The translations under genes were made by a program, and so were the position numbers. From positions 248,001-312,000 of the forward strand of contig NZ_JBIBGL010000007.1 in the NCBI RefSeq assembly GCF_042956465.1: 64,000 bases of DNA, written 5' to 3'. Source of the DNA: Embleya sp042956465 (GTDB lineage: Bacteria; Actinomycetota; Actinomycetes; Streptomycetales; Streptomycetaceae). Of the stretch, positions 44,442 to 53,914 are shown piece by piece. Below the pieces are notes generated by a model, which had not been told where the DNA came from, ran no database searches, and saw only the letters and a program-made list of their open reading frames with translations. Every line of letters starts with the position of its first letter. Positions within the stretch are counted from its first letter, which is position 1.

Positions 44442-44923
44442 GCCGTCAGCGGCCGGTCCTCGACCCAGTCACAGTGCAGGGTGCGGGTCTCGATGCGCCA
44501 GCCCTCGTCCGTGCGCACGAACGTGTCGAGGTAGCGGATCGACATCACCCGGTCGCGGCGCACTCCGCACGATTCGTAGATGTGGTGCGCCGTGCAGTAC
44601 GTCTCGGCGTTCGCCCGGTCGCCGCCCGGCTCGAAGGCGACGAGCTGATTGGCGATCAGATGTGTGGTGGCCAGGTAGCGGTCCAGGCTCGTCAGCGCCT
44701 TGGCGATCTCGGCCCGTCCCGCCCGTACCGCCGGCGGTTCGGTGGAGCCGGGGTCGCGGTGGATCACCAGGCGGCCCTCTGGGGTGAACATCGAGGCGAC
44801 GAGGTCGGGCTTGCGGCGGTCCGCGCCGTGGGCGTAGATCTGCACCACGTCCCGGAGTTCGCTGCGGTCGCGCAGTTCGCCCGAATTGTACAGAGCGGGC
44901 GAGTCCGCCTCGTCGTCGTGCAT
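44438..44923 (-). CDS. SnoaL-like (NTF2-fold) protein
   Basis: The 161-residue protein has the cone-shaped NTF2 fold pattern of SnoaL_4-type proteins: ELRDVVQIYAHGADRRKPDL, MFTPEGRLVIHRDP, and YLDTFVRTDEGWRIETRTLH at the end. Relatives include dehydratases, isomerases and ring-hydroxylating partners. AAAGGG precedes the ATG at 44923; a start at 44977 is also open. It heads the operon with the MFS exporter, so it may convert the compound that is exported. Confidence 0.8.
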   Translation of the reverse strand: MHDDEADSPALYNSGELRDRSELRDVVQIYAHGADRRKPDLVASMFTPEGRLVIHRDPGSTEPPAVRAGRAEIAKALTSLDRYLATTHLIANQLVAFEPGGDRANAETYCTAHHIYESCGVRRDRVMSIRYLDTFVRTDEGWRIETRTLHCDWVEDRPLTA

Positions 44924-45101
44924 GTCCACCCTTTCACCAGCCGTCGATCGCATGCTGACAGCAGTTGGATGACACACGCAAGTTTCTCTGACGTCGCGTC
45001 AGTTACATTCCCCGCACGACGCACACCACCACGTCGCCGCAGGCCGGCCCGGCCCTCCCGCGCGACCCGGGCCGCCTTGCCTCGCCGCCGCCGACCGCCC
45101 G

Positions 45102-45866
45102 CTACAACTCGCGTGCGACGAACACCACGTCCGGTTCGCCGCGTGGGACCGGCACCCGACGCACGCTCACCCGGGCGAAGTGTTGCCGCAGCCGCTCGGT
45201 GAAGGCCGGGCTCGCGGCCGCGCTCCACACGGTCAGCACGCCGCCCGGCAACAATCGGGCCCGCAGCGCGGCAAGTCCCGCGTCGTCGTAGAGCGAGGCG
45301 TTGCCGTCGGTCACCGTCCAGTCCGGCCCGTTGTCGATGTCCAGGCACAGCGCGTGGAAGCGCTCCGGCGACTCCTCCTCGGCGGCGGCCTCGGCACCCG
45401 GCCCGCCACCCGCTTCACCGCCGGGCCCGCCCGCCGCCCCCGCGACCGGCCCGCCGACACCCGAGTGCACCCAGGCCACCAGGTCTGATGTGACCACCCT
45501 CACTCGCGGGTCGGCCAGGGCGTGTCCGGAGAACGGCGCGAGCGGGCCGGTGCCCCAGCGCACGACGGCGGGTTCGCGTTCGATCACCGTCACCTGTGCG
45601 ACCCGGGCATCGGTCAGCGCCTCGCGCAGGGTGAAGCCGACGCCCAGGCCGCCGACCAGGATCCGCAGATCCGTGCCGTCACCGAGCGCGTCGAGCGCGG
45701 TGCGCACCAGGAGCCGCTCCGAGGTGCCCGCGCGCGTGTCCATCAGAAAGCAGCCGTTGCTGATGATCTCGTAGTGCTCGCCCGCACGTCGCAGGACGAG
45801 TTCGCCGTCCGCCGCCGGGACGCGTTCGATCTCTTGTGCGTCGGTGGTCGGATCGATCGTGTGCAT
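45102..45866 (-). CDS. Spermidine-synthase-like methyltransferase-fold protein
   Basis: The 254-residue protein has the Rossmann motif ILVGGLGVGFTLREAL and the acidic ribose-binding strand VTVIEREPAVV. A conserved D-x-D in CLDIDNGPDW matches spermidine synthase-like proteins. An unusual Gly/Ala/Glu-rich insertion (about residues 134-165) sits in the middle, probably a flexible loop. No other polyamine genes are nearby, so true aminopropyl transfer is doubtful. Confidence 0.82.
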   Translation of the reverse strand: MHTIDPTTDAQEIERVPAADGELVLRRAGEHYEIISNGCFLMDTRAGTSERLLVRTALDALGDGTDLRILVGGLGVGFTLREALTDARVAQVTVIEREPAVVRWGTGPLAPFSGHALADPRVRVVTSDLVAWVHSGVGGPVAGAAGGPGGEAGGGPGAEAAAEEESPERFHALCLDIDNGPDWTVTDGNASLYDDAGLAALRARLLPGGVLTVWSAAASPAFTERLRQHFARVSVRRVPVPRGEPDVVFVAREL

Positions 45867-46324
45867 CGGTTCACTGACTCCTTGTCGCTTTGTGGAGAAC
45901 GCTTGTCACTGTGTCGTCTTTTTGCTGCGCACGTGCTTCGCGGACCTCGCGAGAGCGATCGCCGACACCTCATAACAGTGCCATCACGAAGCCGATGAAT
46001 TCCGATCCCGAGGGCCCAAACGGTGACACGTGTGTAGTCGCGCACCTCGCCCTGCAAGGGACTGTTCTCGGCCTGCCGGCCAGCGGTTTTCGCCGGTTCG
46101 GTGACTCTTGCACCCTGTGGAACACCCCGTTAAGGTCCCGGCCATTGCTTCATGGCCCATTGACTGATGGCATGTCAGATCCAGTCGCAGGGACGCCTCG
46201 CAGGCGGAGCCCGGGGCAGGGCGAGAACAAGACGAGAACGACGCGAGCACAGCGCAGGAGAAGTACGTGAGAGCGCACCGGGCATCTCGGCCCGGCCCGC
46301 GGAAACGAAGTGTCGGGAGGGCTG
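45867..46324. other. Intergenic region before the ABC importer
   Basis: No convincing gene is seen in 458 bp between divergent genes. It must hold promoters for the spermidine-synthase-like gene and the binding-protein operon. The first part (45.88-46.17 kb) is less GC-rich than the coding regions around it. Confidence 0.5.
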
Positions 46325-47869
46325 ATGGCATCAACTTCCGCCGGGCGGCGTGGGACGCGCCGCCGAGCGGCGGCCGGCTTGCTGGTCGTGCCGCTCCTGT
46401 TGGCGGTCGGCTGTGGCCGCTCGGGTGACGACGCGGTGGCCAAGGGTCCGCAGGGCGGGAATCCGGCGGGAACCGCTCCGACCAAGCCCAAGGGCACCGG
46501 CGCGGCCGGTGACTTCGGCACGCTCAAGGACGTCTGCGGCAAGGGCGACGGCAAGCCGCTCACCAAGAAGGCCGATCGAGGCGTCACGGACAAGGAAATC
46601 TCCGTCAGCGTGACCGGCGACCCCGGCGCTCCCGCCCAACCGGGTCTGGGCAAAGAGTTCTTCGAGATGGCCGACGGCTTCACCAAGTGGTGCAACGAAC
46701 TCGGTGGCATCAACGGCCGCACGATCAAGCTGACCAAGCGCGATGCCGCACTCAGCAACGTCGGCACGGTCATGACGGCGGCCTGCCAGAGCGACTTCAT
46801 GGTGGTCGGCGGCGGCAACCCGTTCGACAACGACGGGGTCAAGGCCCGTACCGGGTGCAAGCTCGGCGCCTTCCCGGCCTACGTGGTCGGCGAGGAATCG
46901 GCCAAGGCCGACCTCCAGGACCTCGCGGTCGGCCTGCCGGTCTCCACCACGGTCGTGGGCGCGTACAAGGCGGTCTTCGCCGCGCACCCCGAGGTCAAGG
47001 CCAAGGTCGGCCTGCTGGGCCAGAACATGGCCTCGCTGCGGCCCTCCATGGTCCGCTACAAGGCCGGTGTCGAGGCGGCCGGCGGCACGGTCGTCTACAA
47101 GGAAGACGTCCCGGTCATGCCGCCGCCCGGACGCACGACGCTGGAGAAGATGAAGAGCGCCGGCGTCGAGATGCTGATCACCACGTGGCTCGCGGTGGAC
47201 TCGGCGTCGATGTTCCGCGAGATGGACGCGATGAACTGGCACCCCAAGGTCATCGTCAGCGACGCGTCGGCGTACAACCGCTACACGCTCGCCGCCGCCA
47301 AGAACTCGAAGATCCCCGACACCTACATCTACCCGACGTTCGTGCCGCAGTCGCTCGGCGACAAGAACCCCGCCGTGCAGAAGGCGCTGGAGATCCTGCA
47401 CCTCGCCGAACCCGGCAAGGACCTGGAGTTCTTCCACATGTCCGGGATCAACTCCTGGCTGCTGTGGGCGAGCGCGGTCAAGGAGTGCGGTACGGAACTC
47501 ACCACGGAGTGCGTGCTGGCCAAGGGCAAGCGCGCCAACTGGGACGCGGGCGGCCTGTTCGCCCCCGGACCGATCGTGGAGACCAAGGACGTGCGCGCCT
47601 CGGACTGCTTCACCATGGTCAAGGCGACCGCCAAGGGCTTCGAGTACGACGCGGCGCTGACCAAGCCGAACAAGGCCGAGTTCTTCAACTGCGACCCGGG
47701 CAACGTGGTCGCCGTCGCACCCGGTGCGCCCGCCGCGCCGACGTCGGCACCGCCGTCCGCTCCGCCCGCCGACACACCGCCACCGGCCGGCGCGCCCGAG
47801 TCGAACACCCCGCCGCCCGCCGACGGAGGCGAGCCGCCGCCGGCGCTGCCGCCGGAGGAGAGCTCCTGA
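46325..47869 (+). CDS. Branched-chain amino acid-type ABC importer, substrate-binding lipoprotein
   Basis: The 514-residue protein has an arginine-rich N-terminus, hydrophobic core and lipobox LAVGC with lipidation at C30. The two-lobed periplasmic-binding fold of the LivJ type follows (DKEISVSVTGD, FEMADGFTKWCNELGGINGR, VEMLITTWLAVDSASMFREM). A Pro/Ala/Glu-rich tail (from about 465) is unusual and probably lies in the cell wall. It delivers substrate to the permease/ATPase genes downstream. Start at ATG 46325 follows GGGAGGG; a GTG at 46310 is an alternative. Confidence 0.9.
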   Translation: MASTSAGRRGTRRRAAAGLLVVPLLLAVGCGRSGDDAVAKGPQGGNPAGTAPTKPKGTGAAGDFGTLKDVCGKGDGKPLTKKADRGVTDKEISVSVTGDPGAPAQPGLGKEFFEMADGFTKWCNELGGINGRTIKLTKRDAALSNVGTVMTAACQSDFMVVGGGNPFDNDGVKARTGCKLGAFPAYVVGEESAKADLQDLAVGLPVSTTVVGAYKAVFAAHPEVKAKVGLLGQNMASLRPSMVRYKAGVEAAGGTVVYKEDVPVMPPPGRTTLEKMKSAGVEMLITTWLAVDSASMFREMDAMNWHPKVIVSDASAYNRYTLAAAKNSKIPDTYIYPTFVPQSLGDKNPAVQKALEILHLAEPGKDLEFFHMSGINSWLLWASAVKECGTELTTECVLAKGKRANWDAGGLFAPGPIVETKDVRASDCFTMVKATAKGFEYDAALTKPNKAEFFNCDPGNVVAVAPGAPAAPTSAPPSAPPADTPPPAGAPESNTPPPADGGEPPPALPPEESS

Positions 47870-48003
47870 GCCGCTCGCCCGCCCGAGCGACACCGCACCA
47901 CCGTGTGACATCGAAGCAGTGAACGCAGCGCCCAGCTGCACCGCATCACCGCCGACCCGTCGGCCGCCGACTCCGCTCGGTCCGACCAGGCGACACCCGT
48001 CGT

Positions 48004-48029
48004 CCTCCCGCCCCGCACCGGGCGGGAGG
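48004..48029 (+). promoter_or_regulatory. Hairpin between binding protein and permease genes
   Basis: A perfect 10-bp stem (CCTCCCGCCC, 48004-48013, with 48020-48029) closes on six bases within the 256-bp gap after the binding-protein gene. No T-run follows. Its place fits partial termination or mRNA protection that gives more binding protein than permease. Confidence 0.5.
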
Positions 48030-48125
48030 GCGGCCCAGCGGCCCTGACGACCTGTCAGGAGCCGTGCCGCACCAGTCTCCGAGACCGATCGCCCCGCGAC
48101 ACGGCCCGGCCCGAACGGAGGGCGC

Positions 48126-50354
48126 GTGCACGAGTTCATCATCCTCACCATCAGCGGCCTGGTCACCGGCGGCATCTATGCCATCACCGCCGGCGGCCTG
48201 ACCCTGACCTACACCACCACGGGCATCTTCAACTTCGCCCACGGCGTCACCGGCGCGCTCGCCGCGTTCACCTACTGGCAACTGCACTTCGACTGGGGCT
48301 GGCCGGTCTGGCTGTCCATCGTGCTGGTGCTCGGCATCCTCGCCCCGGCATTCGGGGTGTTCCTGCACTTCGCCATCATGCGCCGCCTGGAGGGCACGTC
48401 GGAGACGACGCGCCTGATGGTCACCGTCGCGGTGCTGCTGAGCCTGCTCGCCACGGTGATGTGGGTCTGGGATCCGCAGACCCCGCGCAACGTGGTCAAC
48501 TTCTTCCCCGGCGAGTCCGTGGACATGGCCGGCACGCGCGTGTCCTACCACGACCTGATCACCCTGGCCGTGGCGCTGATCGTGGCGATCGGCCTGTGGG
48601 TGCTGCTGCGCTCCACCCGCGCGGGCGTGGCCATGCGCGCCACCGTCGACGACCGCAACCTCGCGGTGCTCAACGGCTCGCGTCCCGAGGTGCCCGGCAT
48701 GCTGGCCTGGGCGACCGGCACCATGCTGGCCGCCGTCGCAGGCATCCTGATCGCGCCCAAGCTCTCCTTCGCCGCGCTGCCGCTGACCCTGCTGATCGTC
48801 AACGCCTACGCAGCGGCGGTGATCGGCCGGCTCAAGAGCCTGCCGTGGACCTTCGTCGGCGCGCTGATCATCGGCCTGGTCACCGAGTACGGCAAGGGCT
48901 ACCTCACCGAGACCAGGTTCCCCACCGCGGGCCCCTACCTGTCCGGCCTCACCGACTCGATGCCGGTGCTGGTGCTGTTCGTGGCGATCATGCTGCTGCC
49001 CACGTCCCGGCTGCGCGGCCACGCCTCCTCCCGCACCCGGGAGATCGCCCACCGCCCGACCTGGACCGGCTCGCTCGTCTTCGCCGCCCTGGTGATCGCG
49101 GGCGCGGTGGTCGCGGCCAACACGCTGGGCGCCGCCGACCTGTTCGCCAGCACCAAGATGTGGGGCTTCGCGATCATCGCCCTGTCGGTGATCCCGCTGG
49201 TGGGCTACGCCGGGAAGATGTCGCTGGCCCAGTTGGGCTTCGCGGGCATCGGCGCGATCTGCGTGTCGCACCTGGGCTCCGGCGGCAACCCGCTGGGCCT
49301 GCTGTGGGCCGCGCTGATCTGCGCGGGCATCGGCGTGCTGGTCGCGCTGCCGGCGCTGCGCCTGTCCGGGATCTACCTGGCCCTGGCCACCGCCGCGTTC
49401 GCGGTCATGCTGGACCGCTGGATCTTCCAACTGCCCGCGTTCACCTGGGGCGACACCAAAATCGACCTGTTCAACAGCGGCACGCTCAACTTCGAGCGGT
49501 TCGACTGGCCGGGCGTGGACATCTCCTCCGACCGGGCCTACTTCATCTTCGGCGCGGTCTTCTTCGCGCTGTCCTCGCTCGTGGTGGTGTGGATCCGGCG
49601 CGGCGAGTTCGGCCGCAGGCTGCTGGCGATGAAGGACAGCCCGGCGGCGTGCGCGACGATCGGGATGAACCACAAGCTGACCACGCTCACCGTCTTCGGG
49701 CTGTCCGCCGCGATGGCGGGCGTCGGCGGCGGCATCCTGGGCGGCGCGCTGGGCACCCTGTCGCCGGTCAACTTCGACTTCACCGCCGGGCTTTCGGTGC
49801 TGATGCTGATGGTGATCGCCGGTCTGACCTCGCCGGGCGCCGCACTGTTCGCGGGCATCTTCCTGGGCACGCCGCTGATCACCAACCTCTTCCCCGACTA
49901 CGCCCAGCTCACCACGATCCTGATCGGCCTCAACGGCATCGCACTGGGCAAGAACCCGAACGGGTTCATCGCCGCCAAGATCCGCCCGGAATGGGAGCCC
50001 GCGCTGCGCCGGCCGTTCATCCTGGCCGGCAGCGCGGCGGCCCAACTGGTGCTGGTCGTCCTGCGGTTCACCGACGTGATCGGGAACTGGGTCTTCGTCG
50101 TCGGCATCCTGCTCGCGGTGATCGGCATCCCGGCCGCGGTCAAGGCCGAGCTGATGCTCAAGGCGCCGCGGACCGAACAGGAGCTGCCGCCGGGACTGTC
50201 CGAGCAGCCCGAGGGACTGGGCCTGAACGGCAACCGGTTCAAGCCCGCCGACATCGAGGCCCTGGACAAGCTGATCGCGATGCCTTCGCTGCCGGCGGTC
50301 GCGATGGCCGAAACACCGTCACCCACCCTGCCTGGAGCGCGTCATGGGGCTTGA
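48126..50354 (+). CDS. Fused LivH-LivM ABC importer permease
   Basis: The 742-residue protein joins two permeases. The first half (about 1-290) is LivH-like (SGLVTGGIYAITAGGLTLTY, NFAHGVTGALAAFTYW). The second (about 320-660) is LivM-like (SLAQLGFAGIGAICVSH, LRLSGIYLALATAAFAV, FGRRLLAMKDSPAACATIGM). A soluble C-terminal tail of about 60 residues follows. In E. coli these are separate proteins; fusion fixes a one-to-one channel. GGAGGGC precedes the GTG start. The gene overlaps the ATPase gene by 11 bp. Confidence 0.92.
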   Translation: MHEFIILTISGLVTGGIYAITAGGLTLTYTTTGIFNFAHGVTGALAAFTYWQLHFDWGWPVWLSIVLVLGILAPAFGVFLHFAIMRRLEGTSETTRLMVTVAVLLSLLATVMWVWDPQTPRNVVNFFPGESVDMAGTRVSYHDLITLAVALIVAIGLWVLLRSTRAGVAMRATVDDRNLAVLNGSRPEVPGMLAWATGTMLAAVAGILIAPKLSFAALPLTLLIVNAYAAAVIGRLKSLPWTFVGALIIGLVTEYGKGYLTETRFPTAGPYLSGLTDSMPVLVLFVAIMLLPTSRLRGHASSRTREIAHRPTWTGSLVFAALVIAGAVVAANTLGAADLFASTKMWGFAIIALSVIPLVGYAGKMSLAQLGFAGIGAICVSHLGSGGNPLGLLWAALICAGIGVLVALPALRLSGIYLALATAAFAVMLDRWIFQLPAFTWGDTKIDLFNSGTLNFERFDWPGVDISSDRAYFIFGAVFFALSSLVVVWIRRGEFGRRLLAMKDSPAACATIGMNHKLTTLTVFGLSAAMAGVGGGILGGALGTLSPVNFDFTAGLSVLMLMVIAGLTSPGAALFAGIFLGTPLITNLFPDYAQLTTILIGLNGIALGKNPNGFIAAKIRPEWEPALRRPFILAGSAAAQLVLVVLRFTDVIGNWVFVVGILLAVIGIPAAVKAELMLKAPRTEQELPPGLSEQPEGLGLNGNRFKPADIEALDKLIAMPSLPAVAMAETPSPTLPGARHGA

Positions 50355-51105
50355 GGTCGAGGGCGTCACGGTCCGCTTCGGCGGCCACACCGCCCTGAAC
50401 AACGTCAACATCTGGGCCCACGAGGGCAAGGTCACCGGTCTGATCGGGCCCAACGGCGCGGGCAAGACCACGATCTTCAACGTGATCACCGGCCTCCAGC
50501 CGCCGTCCTCGGGTCGGGTCAGGATGGACGGGCGCGACGTCAGCAAACTCGCGCCCTACCGCCGGGCCCGCCTGGGCATGGCGCGCACCTTCCAACGCCT
50601 GGAGCTGTTCGGGTCGTTGACGGTCCGGGAGAACATCCAGATCGCCGCCGCCCAGTACCGGCGGCTGCACCGCGGCACCAAGGAAACCCCGCAGGACACC
50701 TCCGCGCGCCTGCTGCTCCGGCTCAACCTGACCGAGATCGCGCACGTGCGCGCCGACCAACTGCCCACCGGGCAGGGCCGCGTGGTCGAACTGGCGCGCT
50801 CGCTGGCGTCCCGGCCCAAGATCCTGCTCCTGGACGAGCCCGCGTCCGGCCAGGACGACGAGGAAACGCGCGGCTTCGGCCAGTTGTTGCGCGAGATCGC
50901 CGCCGACGGGGTCGCGGTGCTGCTGGTCGAGCACGACATGGACCTGGTGATGAACACCTGCGACGAACTGCACGTGCTTGACTTCGGCAAAAAAATCGCC
51001 AACGGTACGTGCGACGAGATCCGCACCAACGCCGCCGTACAGGCGGCATACCTCGGTACCGCCGACGCCGCGGAGGCCGACGAAGTCCTGCAGGAGACCG
51101 TATGA
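50344..51105 (+). CDS. LivG-type ABC importer ATPase
   Basis: The 253-residue ATPase has Walker A GPNGAGKTT, Walker B ILLLDEPASG and the switch histidine in LLVEHDMDLVM. The ABC signature is LPTGQGRVVELARSL instead of LSGGQ, a variation seen in LivG-like proteins. It pairs with the next gene product to drive the fused permease. It overlaps both neighbours. Confidence 0.92.
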   Translation: MGLEVEGVTVRFGGHTALNNVNIWAHEGKVTGLIGPNGAGKTTIFNVITGLQPPSSGRVRMDGRDVSKLAPYRRARLGMARTFQRLELFGSLTVRENIQIAAAQYRRLHRGTKETPQDTSARLLLRLNLTEIAHVRADQLPTGQGRVVELARSLASRPKILLLDEPASGQDDEETRGFGQLLREIAADGVAVLLVEHDMDLVMNTCDELHVLDFGKKIANGTCDEIRTNAAVQAAYLGTADAAEADEVLQETV

Positions 51106-51845
51106 CGCCGAACATGGCCGACGCGAGGCCGACCGGCCCGGCCGGCGCCCCGCCGCTGCTCGAACTGCGCGGCATCAGCGCCGGGTACGAGCAGGTCGAG
51201 GTGCTGCACAAGGTGAACCTCGCGGTGCCCACCGGCAAGGTCATGGCGGTCCTGGGCCCCAACGGCGCCGGCAAGACCACGATGCTCAAGGTGATCACCG
51301 GGCTGCATCAGCCCACCGGCGGGGACATCTTCCTCGCCGGGCGGTGCGTCACCGGGGCCGCGCCCGTGGACCTGGCCCGGATCGGCCTGTGCAGCATCCC
51401 GGAAGGCCGAGGGGTCTTCCCCAATCTCACCGTGTCCGAAAACCTGTGGATGGCGACCTACCGAGGAGTCTCCCGCAAGGAGATCGAGGAGAAGGTCTTC
51501 CCGATCTTCCCCCGCCTCAAGGAACGCCGGACCCAGGCCGCGGGCACGATGTCGGGCGGCGAACAGCAGATGCTGGCCGTCGCCCGGGCGATCGCCACCA
51601 ACCCGGCCCTCATCCTGCTCGACGAGTTGTCGATGGGTCTCGCGCCCCTCGTCGTCGACCAGCTGTACGACGTGGTCGGCAAGATCGCCGAGACCGGTGT
51701 CACCGTGCTCCTGGTCGAGCAGTTCGCGCGCACGGCCCTGGCCGTCGCCGACCTCGCCGCGGTCATGAGCGGTGGCCGGATCCTTCAGGTCGGCACTCCG
51801 GACGAGATCGCCGGCGACCTGCACAGCGCGTACCTGGGCGGCTGA
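51102..51845 (+). CDS. LivF-type ABC importer ATPase
   Basis: The 247-residue ATPase has Walker A GPNGAGKTTM, the LivF block IPEGRGVFPNLTVSENL, signature MSGGEQQMLAVARA and Walker B LILLDELSMGLAP. It completes the importer as a heterodimer with the preceding ATPase (ATGA overlap). Confidence 0.93.
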   Translation: MTPNMADARPTGPAGAPPLLELRGISAGYEQVEVLHKVNLAVPTGKVMAVLGPNGAGKTTMLKVITGLHQPTGGDIFLAGRCVTGAAPVDLARIGLCSIPEGRGVFPNLTVSENLWMATYRGVSRKEIEEKVFPIFPRLKERRTQAAGTMSGGEQQMLAVARAIATNPALILLDELSMGLAPLVVDQLYDVVGKIAETGVTVLLVEQFARTALAVADLAAVMSGGRILQVGTPDEIAGDLHSAYLGG

Positions 51846-51906
51846 TCGCACATGGCCGTCCTCGGGTACGTACCAACCTCACGGCGACCCACGAGGTGAC
51901 CACTTA

Positions 51907-52431
51907 ATGAGTATGAACAGCGTGAACGCCGACGGGCAGCCCGCACCCGCGAGGCCCGCCGGCGAGCCGCCGACGGTTCCGCAGGGGGTGCCGACGGCCG
52001 GGCCACCACCGGCGTTCGCCCCGCGCCATGCGGCGATCCCGGCGGCCACTCAGGATCGGACCCGACAGTTCACCGCCGACGTCGGCGCCCTGAAACTGCG
52101 TGCGCCCAAGAGCATGCTCGACACCCAGCTGATGTGGCTGGGCGTGGGGCTGATGCTGGTCGGGATCGGCATGGGCATCGGCGCCTACTTCATGTCGCAC
52201 GGCACGACGCTGATCCTGACCCAGAACGACGCGATCACCCTGGGCCTGTCGGCGATCCCGGTCTCCCTGCTCGGGTTCGCCCTCTTCATCCGCTACTCGC
52301 TGTCCACGTTCATGCGGTTCTGGCTGGCCCGGCTGATCGCCGCGCAGCAGGTACCGCAGGCCGCCCCGGCGGTCGCGGGGCCGAGCGCGGACGCCACGGC
52401 GGTGCTGCCCACCACCCCGGCGGGGCACTGA
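51907..52431 (+). CDS. Small membrane protein in the ABC importer operon
   Basis: The 174-residue protein has a Pro/Ala-rich cytoplasmic N-terminus (about 1-50), two membrane helices (MWLGVGLMLVGIGMGIGAYF and AITLGLSAIPVSLLGFALFI) and an amphipathic stretch FMRFWLARLIAAQQ. It follows the LivF gene by 61 bp on the same strand. Family and function are not known to me; it may be an accessory factor of the importer. Confidence 0.75.
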   Translation: MSMNSVNADGQPAPARPAGEPPTVPQGVPTAGPPPAFAPRHAAIPAATQDRTRQFTADVGALKLRAPKSMLDTQLMWLGVGLMLVGIGMGIGAYFMSHGTTLILTQNDAITLGLSAIPVSLLGFALFIRYSLSTFMRFWLARLIAAQQVPQAAPAVAGPSADATAVLPTTPAGH

Positions 52432-52529
52432 GACACATTCCGGGGCGAGGGCTCCTCAACGGGCCGCGCGCGGTGTCATCCTGAACGGGACGGACGCCGC
52501 GCGCAGCACCCGTGGAGGGCAGCGAGGAC

Positions 52530-52676
52530 ATGAGCGACAACCCGCAACCGGCGGACCCCGATCCGACCGACACCCCCGCCGGCCGGGACCCGAAGCGCCT
52601 TCGTCTCGTCACGGCGGTGTGGGCCGTGCTCATGGCGATCGCGATGGTGATGATCATTGTGATGCTGCGCAGCTAG
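52530..52676 (+). CDS. Small single-pass membrane protein (48 residues)
   Basis: This short gene has an acidic, proline-rich N-terminus (SDNPQPADPDPTDTPAG), a basic stop (RDPKRLRL) and one membrane helix (VTAVWAVLMAIAMVMIIVML). GGAGGG and GAGG motifs lie upstream of the ATG. It is last in the importer operon and is followed by a strong terminator. Function is unknown. Confidence 0.65.
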   Translation: MSDNPQPADPDPTDTPAGRDPKRLRLVTAVWAVLMAIAMVMIIVMLRS

Positions 52677-52720
52677 GCCGTGTCCGGTGCCCGGTTCGGT
52701 TGCGCAGGTGAGGGACATGA

Positions 52721-52754
52721 GTGTGGCCGGCCTCCGTGCGGAGGCCGGCCACAC
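52721..52754. terminator. Strong bidirectional terminator hairpin
   Basis: A perfect 16-bp stem (52721-52736 with 52739-52754) closes on TG. It lies between the importer operon and the convergent acyl-CoA dehydrogenase operon. Confidence 0.83.
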
Positions 52755-52768
52755 CCGTGTCGGGGCGC

Positions 52769-53914
52769 TCAGATCGCCGGCGGCAGGTCCACCAGTGTGC
52801 CCAGCGTGGCCCGATGCCGATCCGCGGTGCCCAGGAGCAGCGCCGAGGCCATCGCCCGCTTGAGGTACAGGTGCGCCGGGTGCTCCCAGGTGAAGCCGAT
52901 CCCGCCGTGCATCTGGACGCACTCCTCCGCCGCGCGCACCGCCACGTCGCCGCAGTACGCCTTCGCCAACGCGGTGGCCACCGGCGCGTCCGCCGCGTCC
53001 TCGGCCAGGCACGCCGCCGCGTAGCGCGCCGCCGCCCGGGCCGCGGCGATGTCCGACCACAGGTCGGCCGCGCGATGCCGCAGCGCCTGGAAGGACCCGA
53101 TCGGCCGGCCGAACTGGTGCCGGACCTTCAGGTACGCCACCGCCTCGGCCAACGCCTGCTCGGCCACCCCCAACTGCTCCGAGGCCAACAGCGCCGCACC
53201 CTGGCGCAGCGCGTGCCCGAGCGCCGCCTCGGCGTGCTCCGGCCCGGCCAGCACCCGCCCGCGGACCTGATCCAGCGTCAACTCGCCCACCGGGCGGGTC
53301 GCGTCCAGCGAGGTCACCGCGCGCCGGGACAGATTCGCCGCGTCGCCCGCCACCAGAGCCAGCTGCGACTCGCCGGCCACGACCACCGGAACCACCAGCA
53401 ACTCGGCCCGATCCACGGCCAACACCCCGGTCACCGCGCCGGTCAGCACCAACCCGTCCGCATCCTGCGCACCGGTCACCGACAGCGGAAAGCCCGCCCC
53501 CGGCCACGTGCTCGCGGTTACCGCGAGAGTCGCGGTCCGGGTGCCGTCCGCGAGCGCGCGCAGGGCCGCGTCGCGCGCCTGGCCGGCCGGGCAGGCCAGC
53601 AGCGCCGAGGTGGCCAGCACCGCACTGGCCAGGAACGGTACCGGCGCCACCGCGCGGCCCAACTCCTCCAGCGCCACCGCGGCCTCCCGCGGCCCGGCCC
53701 CGGCCCCGCCGAACTCCTCCGGGATCAGCAGCCCGGCCAGGCCCAGCTCGGCCGCGACCGCCTTCCACAGGCCGTCGTCGTACGCCTCGTCGGTGTCGAT
53801 CCGCGCCAACACCTCGTGCCACGCGCAGCGATCCCGCAACAGCTCGCGCAGCGTCGCGCGCAGGTCCTCCTCGACCTCGTCGTACAGCAGCGAGGGAATT
53901 CCGGGTTCGCTCAC
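52769..53914 (-). CDS. Acyl-CoA dehydrogenase, second subunit of a pair
   Basis: The 381-residue flavoenzyme has the ACAD layout: N-terminal helices ending in LAGLLIPEEFGGAG, a beta middle domain, and the C-terminal segment ECVQMHGGIGFTWEHPAHLY. Paired ACAD genes of this kind in actinobacteria (as in steroid side-chain degradation, FadE26/FadE27) form mixed tetramers in which the subunits share the active site. The GTG start overlaps the stop of the upstream dehydrogenase (GTGA), supporting a heteromer. Confidence 0.88.
   Translation of the reverse strand: MSEPGIPSLLYDEVEEDLRATLRELLRDRCAWHEVLARIDTDEAYDDGLWKAVAAELGLAGLLIPEEFGGAGAGPREAAVALEELGRAVAPVPFLASAVLATSALLACPAGQARDAALRALADGTRTATLAVTASTWPGAGFPLSVTGAQDADGLVLTGAVTGVLAVDRAELLVVPVVVAGESQLALVAGDAANLSRRAVTSLDATRPVGELTLDQVRGRVLAGPEHAEAALGHALRQGAALLASEQLGVAEQALAEAVAYLKVRHQFGRPIGSFQALRHRAADLWSDIAAARAAARYAAACLAEDAADAPVATALAKAYCGDVAVRAAEECVQMHGGIGFTWEHPAHLYLKRAMASALLLGTADRHRATLGTLVDLPPAI

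Noticed and set aside
45890..46270. 126-residue forward frame upstream of the binding-protein gene
   Set aside because: No ribosome site, no motif and no coding bias; it lies in a promoter region of lower GC.
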